Assembly: GCF_006716065.1 (NCBI RefSeq) | Contig: NZ_VFOL01000001.1 | Location: 186,001-250,000 of the forward strand | Source: Salinispora arenicola | GTDB lineage: Bacteria > Actinomycetota > Actinomycetes > Mycobacteriales > Micromonosporaceae | DNA length: 64,000 bases | Reading direction: 5' to 3' | Part shown: positions 9,438-18,809 of the stretch, in pieces | How positions within the stretch are numbered: the first letter of the stretch is position 1 | How the letters are laid out: each line of letters starts with the position of its first letter | Position numbers and translations under genes: made by a program | Notes under the pieces: generated by a model | Told to the model about the DNA's origin: nothing | What the model saw: the letters and a program-made list of their open reading frames with translations, nothing else | Database searches by the model: none

Positions 9438-10481
9438 ATGCAGCGACCGACAATCGCCGACATCGCCCGGCAGGCCGGGGTGTCCAAGGGTGCGGTCTCG
9501 TTCGCGCTCAACGGCCGACCCGGCGTCAGCGCGGCCACCCGAGCACGCATCCTGCGCGTCGCCGAAGAGATCAACTGGCGCCCGCACAGTGCGGCCCGGG
9601 CCCTCGGTGGAGCCCGAGCCGGCGCCGTCGGCCTGGTGATCGCACGCCCCGCGCGCACCCTCGGGGTGGAGCCCTTCTTCGCCCGGCTACTCTCCGGACT
9701 ACAGGCAGAACTCTCCAGCCAGTCGATCGCGTTGCACCTGATGATCGTCGAGGACACCCAGGCGGAGATCGACACCTATCAGCGTTGGGTGTCCGAACGC
9801 CGGGTCGACGGCCTCGTGCTGATCGACCTGAAGGTTCGCGACCCACGGATCGCCGCCGTGGAGCAACTCGGGATCCCGACGGTGGTGGTCGGTGGGCCGG
9901 GCAGGCATGGCCGGGTATCCTCCGTGTGGGCCGACGACCGGGCGGCGATGCTGTCCGCGGTGGAATACCTCGCCGTGCTCGGACACACCCGGATCGCGCA
10001 CGTGTCCGGACTGCCCGAGTTCCAGCACACCCAGCGCCGGGCCAGGGCGTTGCGGGACGCCGCCTCGCGGCTCTCCCTGCCCCGCGCGCGGTCCCTGCAC
10101 ACCGACTTCAGCGATGCCGAGGGCGCGGCGGCCACCCGCAAGCTGCTCGCTGGGGCCGACCGCCCGACGGCGATCATCTACGACAGTGACCTGATGGCGG
10201 TCGCCGGGCTGGGCGTCGCGCTGGAGATGGGGGTCGGCGTCCCAGACGAGTTGTCGCTCATCTCCTTCGACGACTCGGTGTTGGCCCAACTCACCCATCC
10301 CTCACTCACCGCACTGTCCCGCGACACCTACCGGTTCGGGGTGCAGGCGGCGCAGGCCATGGTGGCGGTCTTGGCCGACCCCACGGCGACAAAGAACCAC
10401 AAGACCGAGACACCACGGCTGATCACGCGGGAAAGCACCGCACCGACACGGGGCAACCGGCTGTCGGATAAATCGGTTTAG
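9438..10481 (+). CDS. LacI-family transcriptional regulator of the glycan locus
   Basis: Sugar-responsive repressor, 347 residues. The N-terminal helix-turn-helix reads TIADIARQAGVSKGAVSFAL (residues 4-23), followed by the hinge region and a periplasmic-binding-type effector domain (AVGLVIARP onward, FDDSVLAQLTHPSLTAL near the end). The ATG at 9438 was chosen because GGAGGGAGAG lies just upstream and the HTH begins at once; the frame is open further upstream but that part covers the promoter region. The gene is divergent from the transporter operon and followed by the GH5 gene. The second operator copy overlaps its stop codon, which suggests it controls both units and itself. Confidence 0.93.
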   Translation: MQRPTIADIARQAGVSKGAVSFALNGRPGVSAATRARILRVAEEINWRPHSAARALGGARAGAVGLVIARPARTLGVEPFFARLLSGLQAELSSQSIALHLMIVEDTQAEIDTYQRWVSERRVDGLVLIDLKVRDPRIAAVEQLGIPTVVVGGPGRHGRVSSVWADDRAAMLSAVEYLAVLGHTRIAHVSGLPEFQHTQRRARALRDAASRLSLPRARSLHTDFSDAEGAAATRKLLAGADRPTAIIYDSDLMAVAGLGVALEMGVGVPDELSLISFDDSVLAQLTHPSLTALSRDTYRFGVQAAQAMVAVLADPTATKNHKTETPRLITRESTAPTRGNRLSDKSV

Positions 10482-10484
10482 CGC
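10467..10484. promoter_or_regulatory. Candidate LacI-family operator, copy 2
   Basis: GATAAATCGGTTTAGCGC overlaps the last codons of the regulator gene and lies 32 bases before the GH5 start. Its core TAAATCGGTTTA is a near-perfect palindrome. It differs from copy 1 at three of 18 positions. A repeat of this length in front of two units of one locus is unlikely to be chance. Confidence 0.7.
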
Positions 10485-10515
10485 GTATGCCCTCGGCTTT
10501 CCTGATGGAGGACGA

Positions 10516-11793
10516 TTGATCATCAACGACCGTACGCCGAACACCCGAAGGCTCCGTCTCGGCGCCAACTACGTACCGTCCGACGGATGGTTCTACAGTT
10601 GGCTCGACTTCTCGGCTGACGCGGCACGCCGCGACTTCGAGGACCTGGCGAGCCTCGGCCTGGACCACGTACGGGTCTTCCCGATCTGGCCGTGGATCCA
10701 GCCCAACCGCGCGCTACTGCGGCAGCGACCGATCGACGACCTGCTCTCGTTGATCGACGTAGCGGCGGAATTCGACCTCGGCGTTGCGGTCGACCTGCTC
10801 CAGGGGCACCTGTCCAGCTTCGACTTTCTGCCCTCCTGGGTGCTCACCTGGCATCAGAGCAGCGTGTTCACCGACCGGACGGCCCGTGACGGCATCCGGG
10901 AGTACGTCCGGCGGCTCAGCACCGAGGTCGGGACGCGCCCCAACGTCTTCGCCATCACCCTCGGCAACGAGGTCAACAACCTCTGGCCCACCAACGCAAC
11001 GACGCCCGCCGCCTCCCGCGAGTGGGCGACGGAACTACTCGACGTGGTCCGCGCCGCGGCGCCCTCCGCGCTCCCCCTGCACTCCGTCTTCGACGATGCG
11101 TGGTACGCCCCCGACCACCCCTTCCATCCCGCCGACGCGGTCGACCTCGGCGATCTGACCACCGTGCACTCCTGGGTGTTCAACGGCACCTCACGCATCG
11201 ACGGGCCACTCGGGCCGGCCACCACCTCACACGCCGACTACCTGCTGGAACTCGCCGCTGCGAGTGCCTCCGACGCGGCCCGTCCGGTGTGGCTGCAGGA
11301 GGTCGGGGTGCCTCGGCCGGACGTCCCACCGGAGCATGCCGGCGAGTTCGTCGCACGCACGCTGGACACGGTGGGCCGCAACCCGGCGTTGTGGGGCGTC
11401 ACCTGGTGGTCCTCACACGACATCGATCGCCGCCTGACCGACTTCCCGGACCGGGAGTACGACCTGGGCCTGTTCACCGTCGACCACCGACCGAAGCCGG
11501 CCGCGCTCGCCCTGGCCGAGTTCGCCCGCGGCACGGCGGTCGAGCCGGCGGCCCCGGCTCGGCCGGCGTTGGTGTCTCCGATCAACCCGCTGCAGGAGCC
11601 CGAACGGCGGGCGGACGTCGCTCCGGGTAGCGAGTTCCACCTGGAGTGGGTGCGGGCCCGTCAGACCGAACCCACCGCGATCGTCACCCCGGACCGGGCT
11701 ACCGACGCCGGCTACCTCGCCGCCCGCGGCCTCGGCCCGGTCCGCGCACCGGGTGCCAACCGGCCGATGGCGGTGCAGCACCAGGGCTCCTGA
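10516..11793 (+). CDS. GH5-type glycoside hydrolase, probable beta-mannosidase
   Basis: Retaining glycosidase of the clan A (beta/alpha)8 type, 425 residues, no signal peptide, so cytoplasmic. Motifs: HVRVFPIWPW near residue 51, ITLGNEVNN with the acid/base at E152, and VWLQEVGVP with the nucleophile at E262. WWSSHDID near the end fits the family's conserved aromatic region. It starts with TTG, placed by GGAGG five bases upstream. It shares the LacI-type operator motif with the transporter operon. Family knowledge: some GH5 members in bifidobacterial N-glycan loci (subfamily 18) cleave Man-beta-1,4-GlcNAc, the disaccharide left after GH85 and alpha-mannosidase action. That assignment here is inference; a beta-mannanase is the alternative. 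Confidence 0.8.
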   Translation: MIINDRTPNTRRLRLGANYVPSDGWFYSWLDFSADAARRDFEDLASLGLDHVRVFPIWPWIQPNRALLRQRPIDDLLSLIDVAAEFDLGVAVDLLQGHLSSFDFLPSWVLTWHQSSVFTDRTARDGIREYVRRLSTEVGTRPNVFAITLGNEVNNLWPTNATTPAASREWATELLDVVRAAAPSALPLHSVFDDAWYAPDHPFHPADAVDLGDLTTVHSWVFNGTSRIDGPLGPATTSHADYLLELAAASASDAARPVWLQEVGVPRPDVPPEHAGEFVARTLDTVGRNPALWGVTWWSSHDIDRRLTDFPDREYDLGLFTVDHRPKPAALALAEFARGTAVEPAAPARPALVSPINPLQEPERRADVAPGSEFHLEWVRARQTEPTAIVTPDRATDAGYLAARGLGPVRAPGANRPMAVQHQGS

Positions 11794-11947
11794 GGTCGAT
11801 GAACACCACTGTGGCGCCCCGTCGTCAGGATGCCCGGCCTCCGGGTCCGGCCAGGCTCCGCTGCCTGTGATCGTCAGGTGGGGAGTCACCGCCCCGGAGG
11901 CATCGGCGGCAGGCACGCCACCGCGCGAGCCAGCGGTCAGGGAATCT

Positions 11948-11967
11948 ACCCCGGGTCGACCCGGGGT
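11948..11967. terminator. Palindromic terminator between convergent genes
   Basis: ACCCCGGGTCGACCCGGGGT is a perfect 20-base palindrome one base before the SDR stop codon and downstream of the GH5 gene. It can act on both converging transcripts. No T-run is present. The rest of the 175-base gap shows nothing else. Confidence 0.55.
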
Positions 11968-11968
11968 G

Positions 11969-12982
11969 TCAGTGTCGACGCCAGGCGAGAACGCCGAACA
12001 ACAGCCCGGCCACTCCCGCTACCGAGACCATCCGGTGCCGGGACAGCCACGCCTGCGGGCTGTGCCGCAGTGACCGGTCGGTGAACGCGCCGTGCGCGCC
12101 GTGGTCGTGGCCGCCCGGTCCGTCGACCGGCTGCCACAGGTTCGCCGGCTGGTCCGGGTCGACGGGCTGGTCGGTCTGCTGCGAGCGGTAGCCGGTCCGG
12201 CCCAGGTAGCGATCCAGCAGACCCGGAACCAGACGGTTACCCACGATGGTCAGCGCCGTGGGGGTACCCACCCAGTACGCTCGCCGGCCGGGCCGGGCCG
12301 CGGCGGCGACGATGGAGCGGGCGGCGACCTCCGGCTCGTAGATGGGCGGGACCGGCTGGGCGTGCCGTGGCAGCCGGGACAGCAGCCACGAGAACTGTGG
12401 TGTGTTCATCGCGGGCAGGTGCACCATGGTGACCTTGACGTTGCTCTTGTCGTGCAGCAACTCACAGCGCAGTGACTCGGTGAACCCCACGATGGCGTGC
12501 TTGGCCCCGCAGTAGGCGGACTGCAGGGGAATTCCCCGGTAGGCCAAGGCCGACCCGACCTGCACGATGGTGCCCCGATCGCGCCGGGTCATGTGATCCA
12601 ACGCCACCCGTGTCCCGTAGACGTAACCGAGGTATGAGACCTCAGCGGTGCGGCGGAACTCCTCGGGCCGAATCCGCATAAAGGGTGCGAAGATCGAACT
12701 GAAGGCCACGTTAATCCACAGGTCGATCGGCCCCAGTTCGTCCTCGACGCGCTGACCGGCGGCGGCGACCTGGTCGAAGTCGGCCATGTCCACCTCGATC
12801 GGCATGGCGTGGCCACCGGCGGAGCGGACGTCCTCGGCCGCGGCGTCGAGGCCGGTGCGACCGCGGGCCAACAGGGCGATCGCGATCCCCGGCCGCGCTA
12901 GCTGCCGTACGGTGGCCCGCCCGACGCCGCCGCTGGCACCCGTGACCACCGCTACCTGAATCTCCCGTAGCCCGCGCCCCAT
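11969..12982 (-). CDS. Short-chain dehydrogenase with C-terminal membrane segment
   Basis: NAD(P)-dependent SDR oxidoreductase, 337 residues, substrate unknown. The nucleotide-binding motif VTGASGGVGRATVRQL lies near residues 14-29. The catalytic region reads YCGAKHAIVGFTESL, with Tyr and Lys in the classical YxxxK spacing. Residues beyond about 250 are an extension rich in Gln/Pro/Asp. It ends with a hydrophobic stretch (MVSVAGVAGLLFGVLAW) and a basic tail, so the enzyme is probably membrane-tethered. GGAGGAGG precedes the ATG at 12982. It is convergent with the GH5 gene and divergent from the GH15 gene, with no visible link to either. Confidence 0.9.
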   Translation of the reverse strand: MGRGLREIQVAVVTGASGGVGRATVRQLARPGIAIALLARGRTGLDAAAEDVRSAGGHAMPIEVDMADFDQVAAAGQRVEDELGPIDLWINVAFSSIFAPFMRIRPEEFRRTAEVSYLGYVYGTRVALDHMTRRDRGTIVQVGSALAYRGIPLQSAYCGAKHAIVGFTESLRCELLHDKSNVKVTMVHLPAMNTPQFSWLLSRLPRHAQPVPPIYEPEVAARSIVAAAARPGRRAYWVGTPTALTIVGNRLVPGLLDRYLGRTGYRSQQTDQPVDPDQPANLWQPVDGPGGHDHGAHGAFTDRSLRHSPQAWLSRHRMVSVAGVAGLLFGVLAWRRH

Positions 12983-13138
12983 CCGCGCCGCCTCCTCCCG
13001 TAACGGGTCCGACCTGCTCCGGTGACCCGAGTTGGAGGCTGTCTACCCGGCACGGTTCGAGATAGTCGGGTGGACGGTGGGCGGCGGAGGAGTGTGGGGG
13101 GCCGGCAATCGGGTACGGGCCGCGGGGAGGTGCAGCCC

Positions 13139-14923
13139 GTGGCCCGCAACGAACGGACGAGCCGATCCGAGGCACCCCACTCACCGAACGTGCTCCGGGA
13201 GTACGCGCTACTCGCCGACGGCCAGCGGGCGGCGCTGGTCGGCCCGGACGGGAACATCGTGTGGCTGTGTGCCCCGCGGTGGGCCGACCCGCCGCTGTTC
13301 AGCAACCTCCTCGGCGGTCGTGGCAGCTACCTGGTGACCCCGACGAACCGACGCTTCGTGTGGGGTGGGCAGTACCAGCCCGAGTCGTTGATCTGGATCA
13401 ACAGGTGGGTGACCACCGACGGAATCATCGAAACCCGGGAGGCCCTGGCATTCCCCGGCGACGACCAGCGGGTGGTCCTGCTGCGCCAGGTCCACGCCCT
13501 GGACCAGGACGCCGCTGTTCGCGTGCAGCTCGACCCCAGAGCCGACTTCGGTCGAGAGCCGATCCGTCAGGTGCGGCAGGATGGGGGGCTTTGGTGCGCC
13601 CAGACCGGGAACCTGTACCTGCGGCACAGCAGCGGGCAGCCGCTGGGCACCGGCGCCGGGGGGCTGCTCTGCGGCGAGTTGCGGGTGCCCGCTGGAGGGC
13701 GGGCCGACCTGGTGCTGGAAATCTCCACCCGGCCGCTCGACGACGAGCCACCCCAACCACCCGAGCTGTGGCGGATCACGGAGAAATCCTGGCAGAGAGT
13801 GCTGCACCCGCTGTCGCGCGGCACCGCGGGACGAGACGCGGTGTTCGCCTACACGGTGCTGCGCGGGCTGACCCGGCCCGGCGGAGGAATGGTGGCCGCG
13901 GTGACCGCGGGACTGCCGGAGCGGGCGCTCGGCGGCCGCAACTACGACTACCGCTACGCCTGGATCCGCGACCAGGCGTTCGCCGGACAGGCCGCCGCCC
14001 TGATCGGCCGGCACGAGCTCCTCGACGACGCGGTAGCGTTCCTCACCGACCGGGTCCTCGCCGAGGGCGACCGGCTTGCCCCCGCCTACACGATCGACGG
14101 CGGCCCGGTACCCCCGGAACAGGAGCTGACGTTCCTGCCCGGATACCCGGGCGCCAAGGCGCGGACCGGCAACTGGGTGGGTGGGCAGTTCCAGTTGGAC
14201 GCCTACGGCGAGGTGCTGTTGGTGCTGGCGACCGCCGCGAGCCACGGACGGCTGGAAGCCACCTCCTGGCAGGCGCTGACGCTCGCCGCCCAGGTCATCG
14301 AGGAACGCTGGCAACAAGCCGACTCAGGTATCTGGGAGCTCCCCGCCCGACAGTGGACCCACTCGAAGCTGACCTGTGTGGCCGGGCTACGGGCTGCGGC
14401 ACGGATCGCGCCGGGCGGGCTGGCCGGCCGTTGGGTGGCCCTCGCCGACACCATCGTCGCCGACACCGCGGCCCACGCCCTCCACCCCTCCGGGCGCTGG
14501 CAACGCGCCTACGACGACCCGCGGGTCGACTCGGCGTTGCTGCTGCCGGGAATCCGAGGTGCCCTGCCGGAGGGTGATCCACGTACCGAGGCGACCCGCC
14601 GCGCTGTCCTGGCCGAGCTGCAGCAGGACGGCTACCTGTACCGGTTTCGGCCGGATCGTCGCCCGCTCGGGGACGCCGAGGGGGCCTTCCTGCTCTGTGG
14701 GTTCGCCGCGGCTCTCGCCGAGTGGCAGGCCGGCGACGCCGTCGCCGCGAACCGGTGGTTCGAACGCAACCGGGCGGGGTGCGGCCCGCCGGGGCTGTTC
14801 ACCGAGGAGTTCGACGTGGCACAGCGGCAGCTACGGGGCAACCTGCCGCAGGCGTTCGTGCACGCGCTGATGCTCGAAACCGCGGTGCGCCTCGGCCACG
14901 CCGCCCCCTGCACGGCCGACTAG
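13139..14923 (+). CDS. GH15 glucoamylase/trehalase-like hydrolase
   Basis: Family 15 inverting alpha-glucosidase-type enzyme, 594 residues, cytoplasmic by lack of a signal peptide. An N-terminal beta-sandwich (NVLREYALLADGQRAALVG onward) precedes the (alpha/alpha)6 barrel. Barrel motifs are RNYDYRYAWIRD, ADSGIWELP with the usual acid Glu, and GLFTEEFDV followed by GNLPQAFVH with the usual base Glu. The GTG at 13139 was chosen because GGGGAGG lies eight bases upstream; the open frame extends to 13022 without a better site. In actinomycetes such proteins act on trehalose or maltodextrins. Substrate is not resolvable here. Confidence 0.88.
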   Translation: MARNERTSRSEAPHSPNVLREYALLADGQRAALVGPDGNIVWLCAPRWADPPLFSNLLGGRGSYLVTPTNRRFVWGGQYQPESLIWINRWVTTDGIIETREALAFPGDDQRVVLLRQVHALDQDAAVRVQLDPRADFGREPIRQVRQDGGLWCAQTGNLYLRHSSGQPLGTGAGGLLCGELRVPAGGRADLVLEISTRPLDDEPPQPPELWRITEKSWQRVLHPLSRGTAGRDAVFAYTVLRGLTRPGGGMVAAVTAGLPERALGGRNYDYRYAWIRDQAFAGQAAALIGRHELLDDAVAFLTDRVLAEGDRLAPAYTIDGGPVPPEQELTFLPGYPGAKARTGNWVGGQFQLDAYGEVLLVLATAASHGRLEATSWQALTLAAQVIEERWQQADSGIWELPARQWTHSKLTCVAGLRAAARIAPGGLAGRWVALADTIVADTAAHALHPSGRWQRAYDDPRVDSALLLPGIRGALPEGDPRTEATRRAVLAELQQDGYLYRFRPDRRPLGDAEGAFLLCGFAAALAEWQAGDAVAANRWFERNRAGCGPPGLFTEEFDVAQRQLRGNLPQAFVHALMLETAVRLGHAAPCTAD

Positions 14924-14938
14924 GCCGCCGTACCCGCG

Positions 14939-15370
14939 TCACCGCATGCCGCGGGCACCCGTCCGACCGACGGCGAGGCAGTCGTGGACGGTCCATCCGG
15001 CGGCAAGCGCGGCGTCGATCGAGGCGATGCGACGCCGCCGCCGGTCGACGGCGAGCGCCAACGCGGTCAGCGCGTGCAGTCCGTCGGCGACCGCGCCGAG
15101 CCGGAACGCCGCCGGGGTCGGCCTCCGGAGCAGCACCACTGCCTGCGCCAGGTGACGGACTCCCAGCACCCGCAGGACCGCCGGAGGGGTCAAGCCCGGA
15201 TGGCCGCCCACCGAGCGCAGCACCCGGCCGGGCGCGGCCAGCAGCACCCCACCCCAGACCAACCGCGCCAGCTCCCCCACGGCCACCGTCGGGGTCAGTT
15301 CCCCCACAGTCGCCGTCGGGGCCGACTCCCCCACGGCCGTCTTCGGGGCCAACGCCCGTTTCGCTGTCAT
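14939..15370 (-). CDS. Small hydrophobic protein of unknown function
   Basis: A 143-residue protein I do not recognise. The N-terminal 35 residues contain an imperfect repeat (VGELTPTVAVGEL type) encoded by three 27-base tandem units. The middle is hydrophobic (LVWGGVLLAAPGRVL, LAQAVVLLRR, LHALTALALAV), suggesting two or three membrane helices, and charged Arg clusters lie between. The ATG at 15370 follows GGAAGG with an eight-base spacer. It stops 16 bases from the GH15 stop on the opposite strand. It is 119 bases downstream of the FAD/Fe-S gene on the same strand and could share its transcript. Confidence 0.65.
   Translation of the reverse strand: MTAKRALAPKTAVGESAPTATVGELTPTVAVGELARLVWGGVLLAAPGRVLRSVGGHPGLTPPAVLRVLGVRHLAQAVVLLRRPTPAAFRLGAVADGLHALTALALAVDRRRRRIASIDAALAAGWTVHDCLAVGRTGARGMR
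15271..15351 (-). repeat. Three 27-bp tandem repeats inside a coding region
   Basis: Units 15271-15297, 15298-15324 and 15325-15351 share the pattern CTCCCCCACGGCC..CGTCGGGG. They keep reading frame and encode the VGE(L/S)xPTxxVGE repeat of the small hydrophobic protein. Copy number may vary between strains. Confidence 0.75.
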
Positions 15371-15488
15371 CGTCACGTCCTTCCATCTGGTGCCGGACCC
15401 ACCGCCGCCGCACCTGCCTGCACCACCGGCGGCAACGCGGTCCGGCCGCCCACGGCGTCCGACCGGTCGGACGGTCCGCCCTGACCTG

Positions 15489-18400
15489 TCACCGAGCCTT
15501 CGACGTGACGAGGGCGACCACCGGCGCGAGGACGGCCAAGCCGAGCAGCCCGACCGCGGCCAGCCGGGCCGCCCGGGTAGGCGGCTGCGGACGGCGCCCC
15601 CACCGACGTTCCGGCCAGGGCGTCACCGCCTCGCCGTGCAACCCGGCTCGCAGGAGTTCGGCCAGGTGCAGCGCTGTTCGTCCGCCGGCCGCGCTCTGCT
15701 GTACCTGGGTTCGGCAGCTGAATCCGTCGGCGAGGATCACGTCGGTGTCGGCGGCGTCTCGAACGGCTGGCAGCAGTACTCGCTCGGCGCATGCTTCGGA
15801 GACCTCGTAGTGTCCCTGTTCGAAGCCGAAGTTGCCGGCCAGCCCGCAGCAGCCCGAGTCCAGGAAGTCGGCTCGTACTCCGGCGTCGGTGAGTACTGCC
15901 TGGTCGGCGGTGGTACCCAGGATGGCGTGTTGGTGGCAGTGGGTTTGGATCAGCGCGTGTGCCGGTAGCCGCGGTGGCCGCCAGCCAGGGCTGTGGTCGT
16001 GGAGCAGTTCGGCCAGGGTGACCGTCTGCTGGCGGAGGCGGGTGACGTCCTCGTCGTTCGGGAACAGTTCGTGGGCGTCGCTGCGGAACACGGCCGTACA
16101 GCTCGGTTCCAGACCGACCACCCGGGTACCGGCCCGTAGGTGCGGCCGAAGGACGTTCAGGGTCCGCCGCAGCATCCACGTGGCGACGCCGAGTTGGCCG
16201 GTGGAGATCCAGGTCAGCCCGCAGCAGACCGGCCGGGCCGGCACCCGGACCCGCCATCCGGCGGCCTCCAGCACCTCGACCGCTGCCTGGGCCACCCCGG
16301 GATGGAATCGGTTGGTGAAGGTGTCCGGCCAGAGCAGTACCTCGCCGCGGTGGCCGTCCCCAGCCGGGGTCCGGTCGGCGAACCACCGCTGGAAGCTCTG
16401 TGCGGCGAAGGTCGGTACGTCCCGGTGCTGGTCGATACCGCCGGCGAACTTGGCGAGCCGGCCCAGGCCGGGCGCCTGCGTGAGGGCGTTCACCGCGCCC
16501 GGCGCGACCCCGGCCACCGCCGCCAGCACCGGAAGCCACCCCATCGAGTAGTGGGCGCGGGGACGTAACCGGCCCGCGTAATGGTGGGACAGGAACTCCG
16601 CCTTGTAGGTCGCCATGTCCACGTTCACCGGACAGTCCGCCTTGCATCCCTTGCAGGCCAGGCAAAGGTCGAGGGCGTCGCGCACCGCGTCGGAGCGCCA
16701 GCCGTCGTCGATGCTGCCGCCCCGGACGCTGCCGTCGAGCATTTCGAACAGCAGCCGGGAGCGGCCCCGCGTGGAGTGCTCCTCCTCACGGGTGACCATG
16801 TAGGACGGGCACATCACCCCACCGTCGTGGCGGCGGCACTGGCCCACCCCGACGCAGCGCAGTACAGCGTTGGCGAAACTGCCCTGGTCATCGGGGTAGG
16901 CGAACGTGGTCCGCAGCGAAGGATGGTGGTAGTCGGCCCCCAACCGCAGGAGACTGTCGAGCGGGTAAGGCGACACCGTCTTACCCGGATTCATCCGGTC
17001 AGCCGGATCGAAGATCGCCTTGAGCTGGCCGAACGCGCGCATCAGCCGACTACCGTACATCTTCGGCAGCAGCTCACCCCGGGCCTGGCCGTCCCCGTGC
17101 TCACCGGAGAAGGACCCACCATAGGACACGACCAGGTCAGCGGCACGCTCGAGGAACGACCGGAACCGCGCCACCCCGTCGGCGGTGGTCAGCTGAAACG
17201 GAATACGCGTGTGCACGCACCCCTGACCGAAGTGGCCATACACGGACGTCTGCCCGAAGCCATACTCGTCGAAGAGCCGTCGCAGGTCCCGCAGATAGCT
17301 GCCAAGCTTCTCCGGGGCAACGGCCGAATCCTCCCAACCCGGCCACGTACGGTCGGCACCTCGCACCTGCGCGGTGGCCCCGAGGGCAGCCTCCCGGACC
17401 TGCCACATCTGCCGCTCATGGGCGGGATCGGTGAACTCGTGCACGGTCCCCGCACCACCACCACGCACAGCGGTGATCAACCGGCTGGCAGCAGCACGAG
17501 CCTGCTGTGGCGTGTCGCCACCCATCTGGATCATCAGCCACGCGCCGCCCTCGGGAATCTCCCGGAGACCTACCAGCTGCTGCTGCTTCCGTTCGTTGGC
17601 GACAAGCCGGTCGTCAATCCCCTCCAGAGTGACCGGCTGGTGTTCCAGCACCCGCATGACGTCATCGGCAGCAGCCGCGATGTCAGGGTAGTTGACGAAA
17701 ACCAGGGCAGACGCCCGCACCACCGGCACCAGCCTCAGCCGCGCCCGGAGAACGGTGACCAGCGTGCCCTCGGAGCCGACCAGGACCTGCCCGATGTGAA
17801 AACCCTTCTCCGGCAGCAGACTGTCGAGGTTGTACCCGGACACCCGGCGAGGAATGTCCGGATAACGGGTACGGATGTCGGCCAGGTACTCCTCGCGTAG
17901 CGACCGCAGTTGACGGTAGACCTCCGCCTGCCGCCCACCACGACGCTGGATCTCGGCGTACTGCTCGTCGCTGGTCTCGCCCACCCAGAACCGGGTGCCG
18001 TCGTAGAGCAGGACCTCCAGCTCAACGACGTTGTCGACAACCTTCCCGGTGCGCTGTGCGGTGGCTCCGCAGGAGTTGTTGCCGAGCATGCCACCCAGGG
18101 TGCAGCGGCTGTGGGTGGCCGGGCGGGGACCGTACTCCAGCCCGGTCGAGGCGAGTTGGGCGTTGAGTGAGTCCAACACGATGCCGGGTTCCACCAGGCA
18201 GGTCCGCGCCTGCGGATCGACCTCCAGCAGGAGGTGGCAGTACTTCGACCAGTCCAGCACGACAGCGGTGTTGGTGCATTGTCCAGCCAGGCTGGTGCCG
18301 CCGCCTCGGGAAACCAGCGGAGCGCCGTGCCGGCGGCACACCGCGACCGCCGCCACGCCGGCCTCGACCGTCCGGGGCACCACCACTCCGAGCGGCACCT

Positions 18401-18554
18401 GCCGGTAGTTGGAGGCGTCGGTGGAGTAGGCGGCCCGCGAACCGACGTCGAACCGGACCTCTCCATCCACCTCGGCCCGCAGGTCGGCGACGAGCGCGGC
18501 CAGGTCGACCTCGGGTGCCGGCCCGGGTGCCCGCACGACGGGCTGGGGCAGCAT
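15489..18554 (-). CDS. FAD-linked oxidase fused to Fe-S/CCG dehydrogenase module
   Basis: Large flavin and iron-sulfur dehydrogenase of the D-lactate/glycolate (GlcD-GlcF fusion) type, about 1,021 residues. The PCMH-type FAD domain carries SRGGGTSLAGQ and CTLGGMLGNNSCG, and a FAD-oxidase C-terminal domain follows. Two cysteine clusters (GVGQCRRHDGGVMCPSY and CLACKGCKADCPVN) can hold 4Fe-4S centres. Two CCG motifs (CCGLTWIS and CCGLAGNFG) form the heterodisulfide-reductase-like part. It ends with a hydrophobic helix (AVGLLGLAVLAPVVALV), suggesting membrane contact and electron transfer to quinone. Start is uncertain: ATG 18554 has GGGAG upstream, while ATG 18641 is in frame but poorly placed. 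The frame stays open to 19196, opposite the P450. Confidence 0.88.
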   Translation of the reverse strand: MLPQPVVRAPGPAPEVDLAALVADLRAEVDGEVRFDVGSRAAYSTDASNYRQVPLGVVVPRTVEAGVAAVAVCRRHGAPLVSRGGGTSLAGQCTNTAVVLDWSKYCHLLLEVDPQARTCLVEPGIVLDSLNAQLASTGLEYGPRPATHSRCTLGGMLGNNSCGATAQRTGKVVDNVVELEVLLYDGTRFWVGETSDEQYAEIQRRGGRQAEVYRQLRSLREEYLADIRTRYPDIPRRVSGYNLDSLLPEKGFHIGQVLVGSEGTLVTVLRARLRLVPVVRASALVFVNYPDIAAAADDVMRVLEHQPVTLEGIDDRLVANERKQQQLVGLREIPEGGAWLMIQMGGDTPQQARAAASRLITAVRGGGAGTVHEFTDPAHERQMWQVREAALGATAQVRGADRTWPGWEDSAVAPEKLGSYLRDLRRLFDEYGFGQTSVYGHFGQGCVHTRIPFQLTTADGVARFRSFLERAADLVVSYGGSFSGEHGDGQARGELLPKMYGSRLMRAFGQLKAIFDPADRMNPGKTVSPYPLDSLLRLGADYHHPSLRTTFAYPDDQGSFANAVLRCVGVGQCRRHDGGVMCPSYMVTREEEHSTRGRSRLLFEMLDGSVRGGSIDDGWRSDAVRDALDLCLACKGCKADCPVNVDMATYKAEFLSHHYAGRLRPRAHYSMGWLPVLAAVAGVAPGAVNALTQAPGLGRLAKFAGGIDQHRDVPTFAAQSFQRWFADRTPAGDGHRGEVLLWPDTFTNRFHPGVAQAAVEVLEAAGWRVRVPARPVCCGLTWISTGQLGVATWMLRRTLNVLRPHLRAGTRVVGLEPSCTAVFRSDAHELFPNDEDVTRLRQQTVTLAELLHDHSPGWRPPRLPAHALIQTHCHQHAILGTTADQAVLTDAGVRADFLDSGCCGLAGNFGFEQGHYEVSEACAERVLLPAVRDAADTDVILADGFSCRTQVQQSAAGGRTALHLAELLRAGLHGEAVTPWPERRWGRRPQPPTRAARLAAVGLLGLAVLAPVVALVTSKAR

Positions 18555-18809
18555 CACCTCGCTCCCGGCCGCCGGCCCCGCCGCCGTCGAGCTGGCTTTT
18601 CCCCCTCGCCCTCGCGCCACGCTCTCACCCACCCACGTCATCCAACAAGGCCCGATTTTCACCGACTTGACGTAATTCTCGGGCCCGGGATACCCTGCCC
18701 CGGCCACCGGCAAACCCCCCTCCTCCGGGCTTGTCCGAACAACCGGCAGGGCAGCGGATGTCCCCATCGACGGCACCGCCACCAAGACTCGTTCCGCCAG
18801 GGAGTTGGT

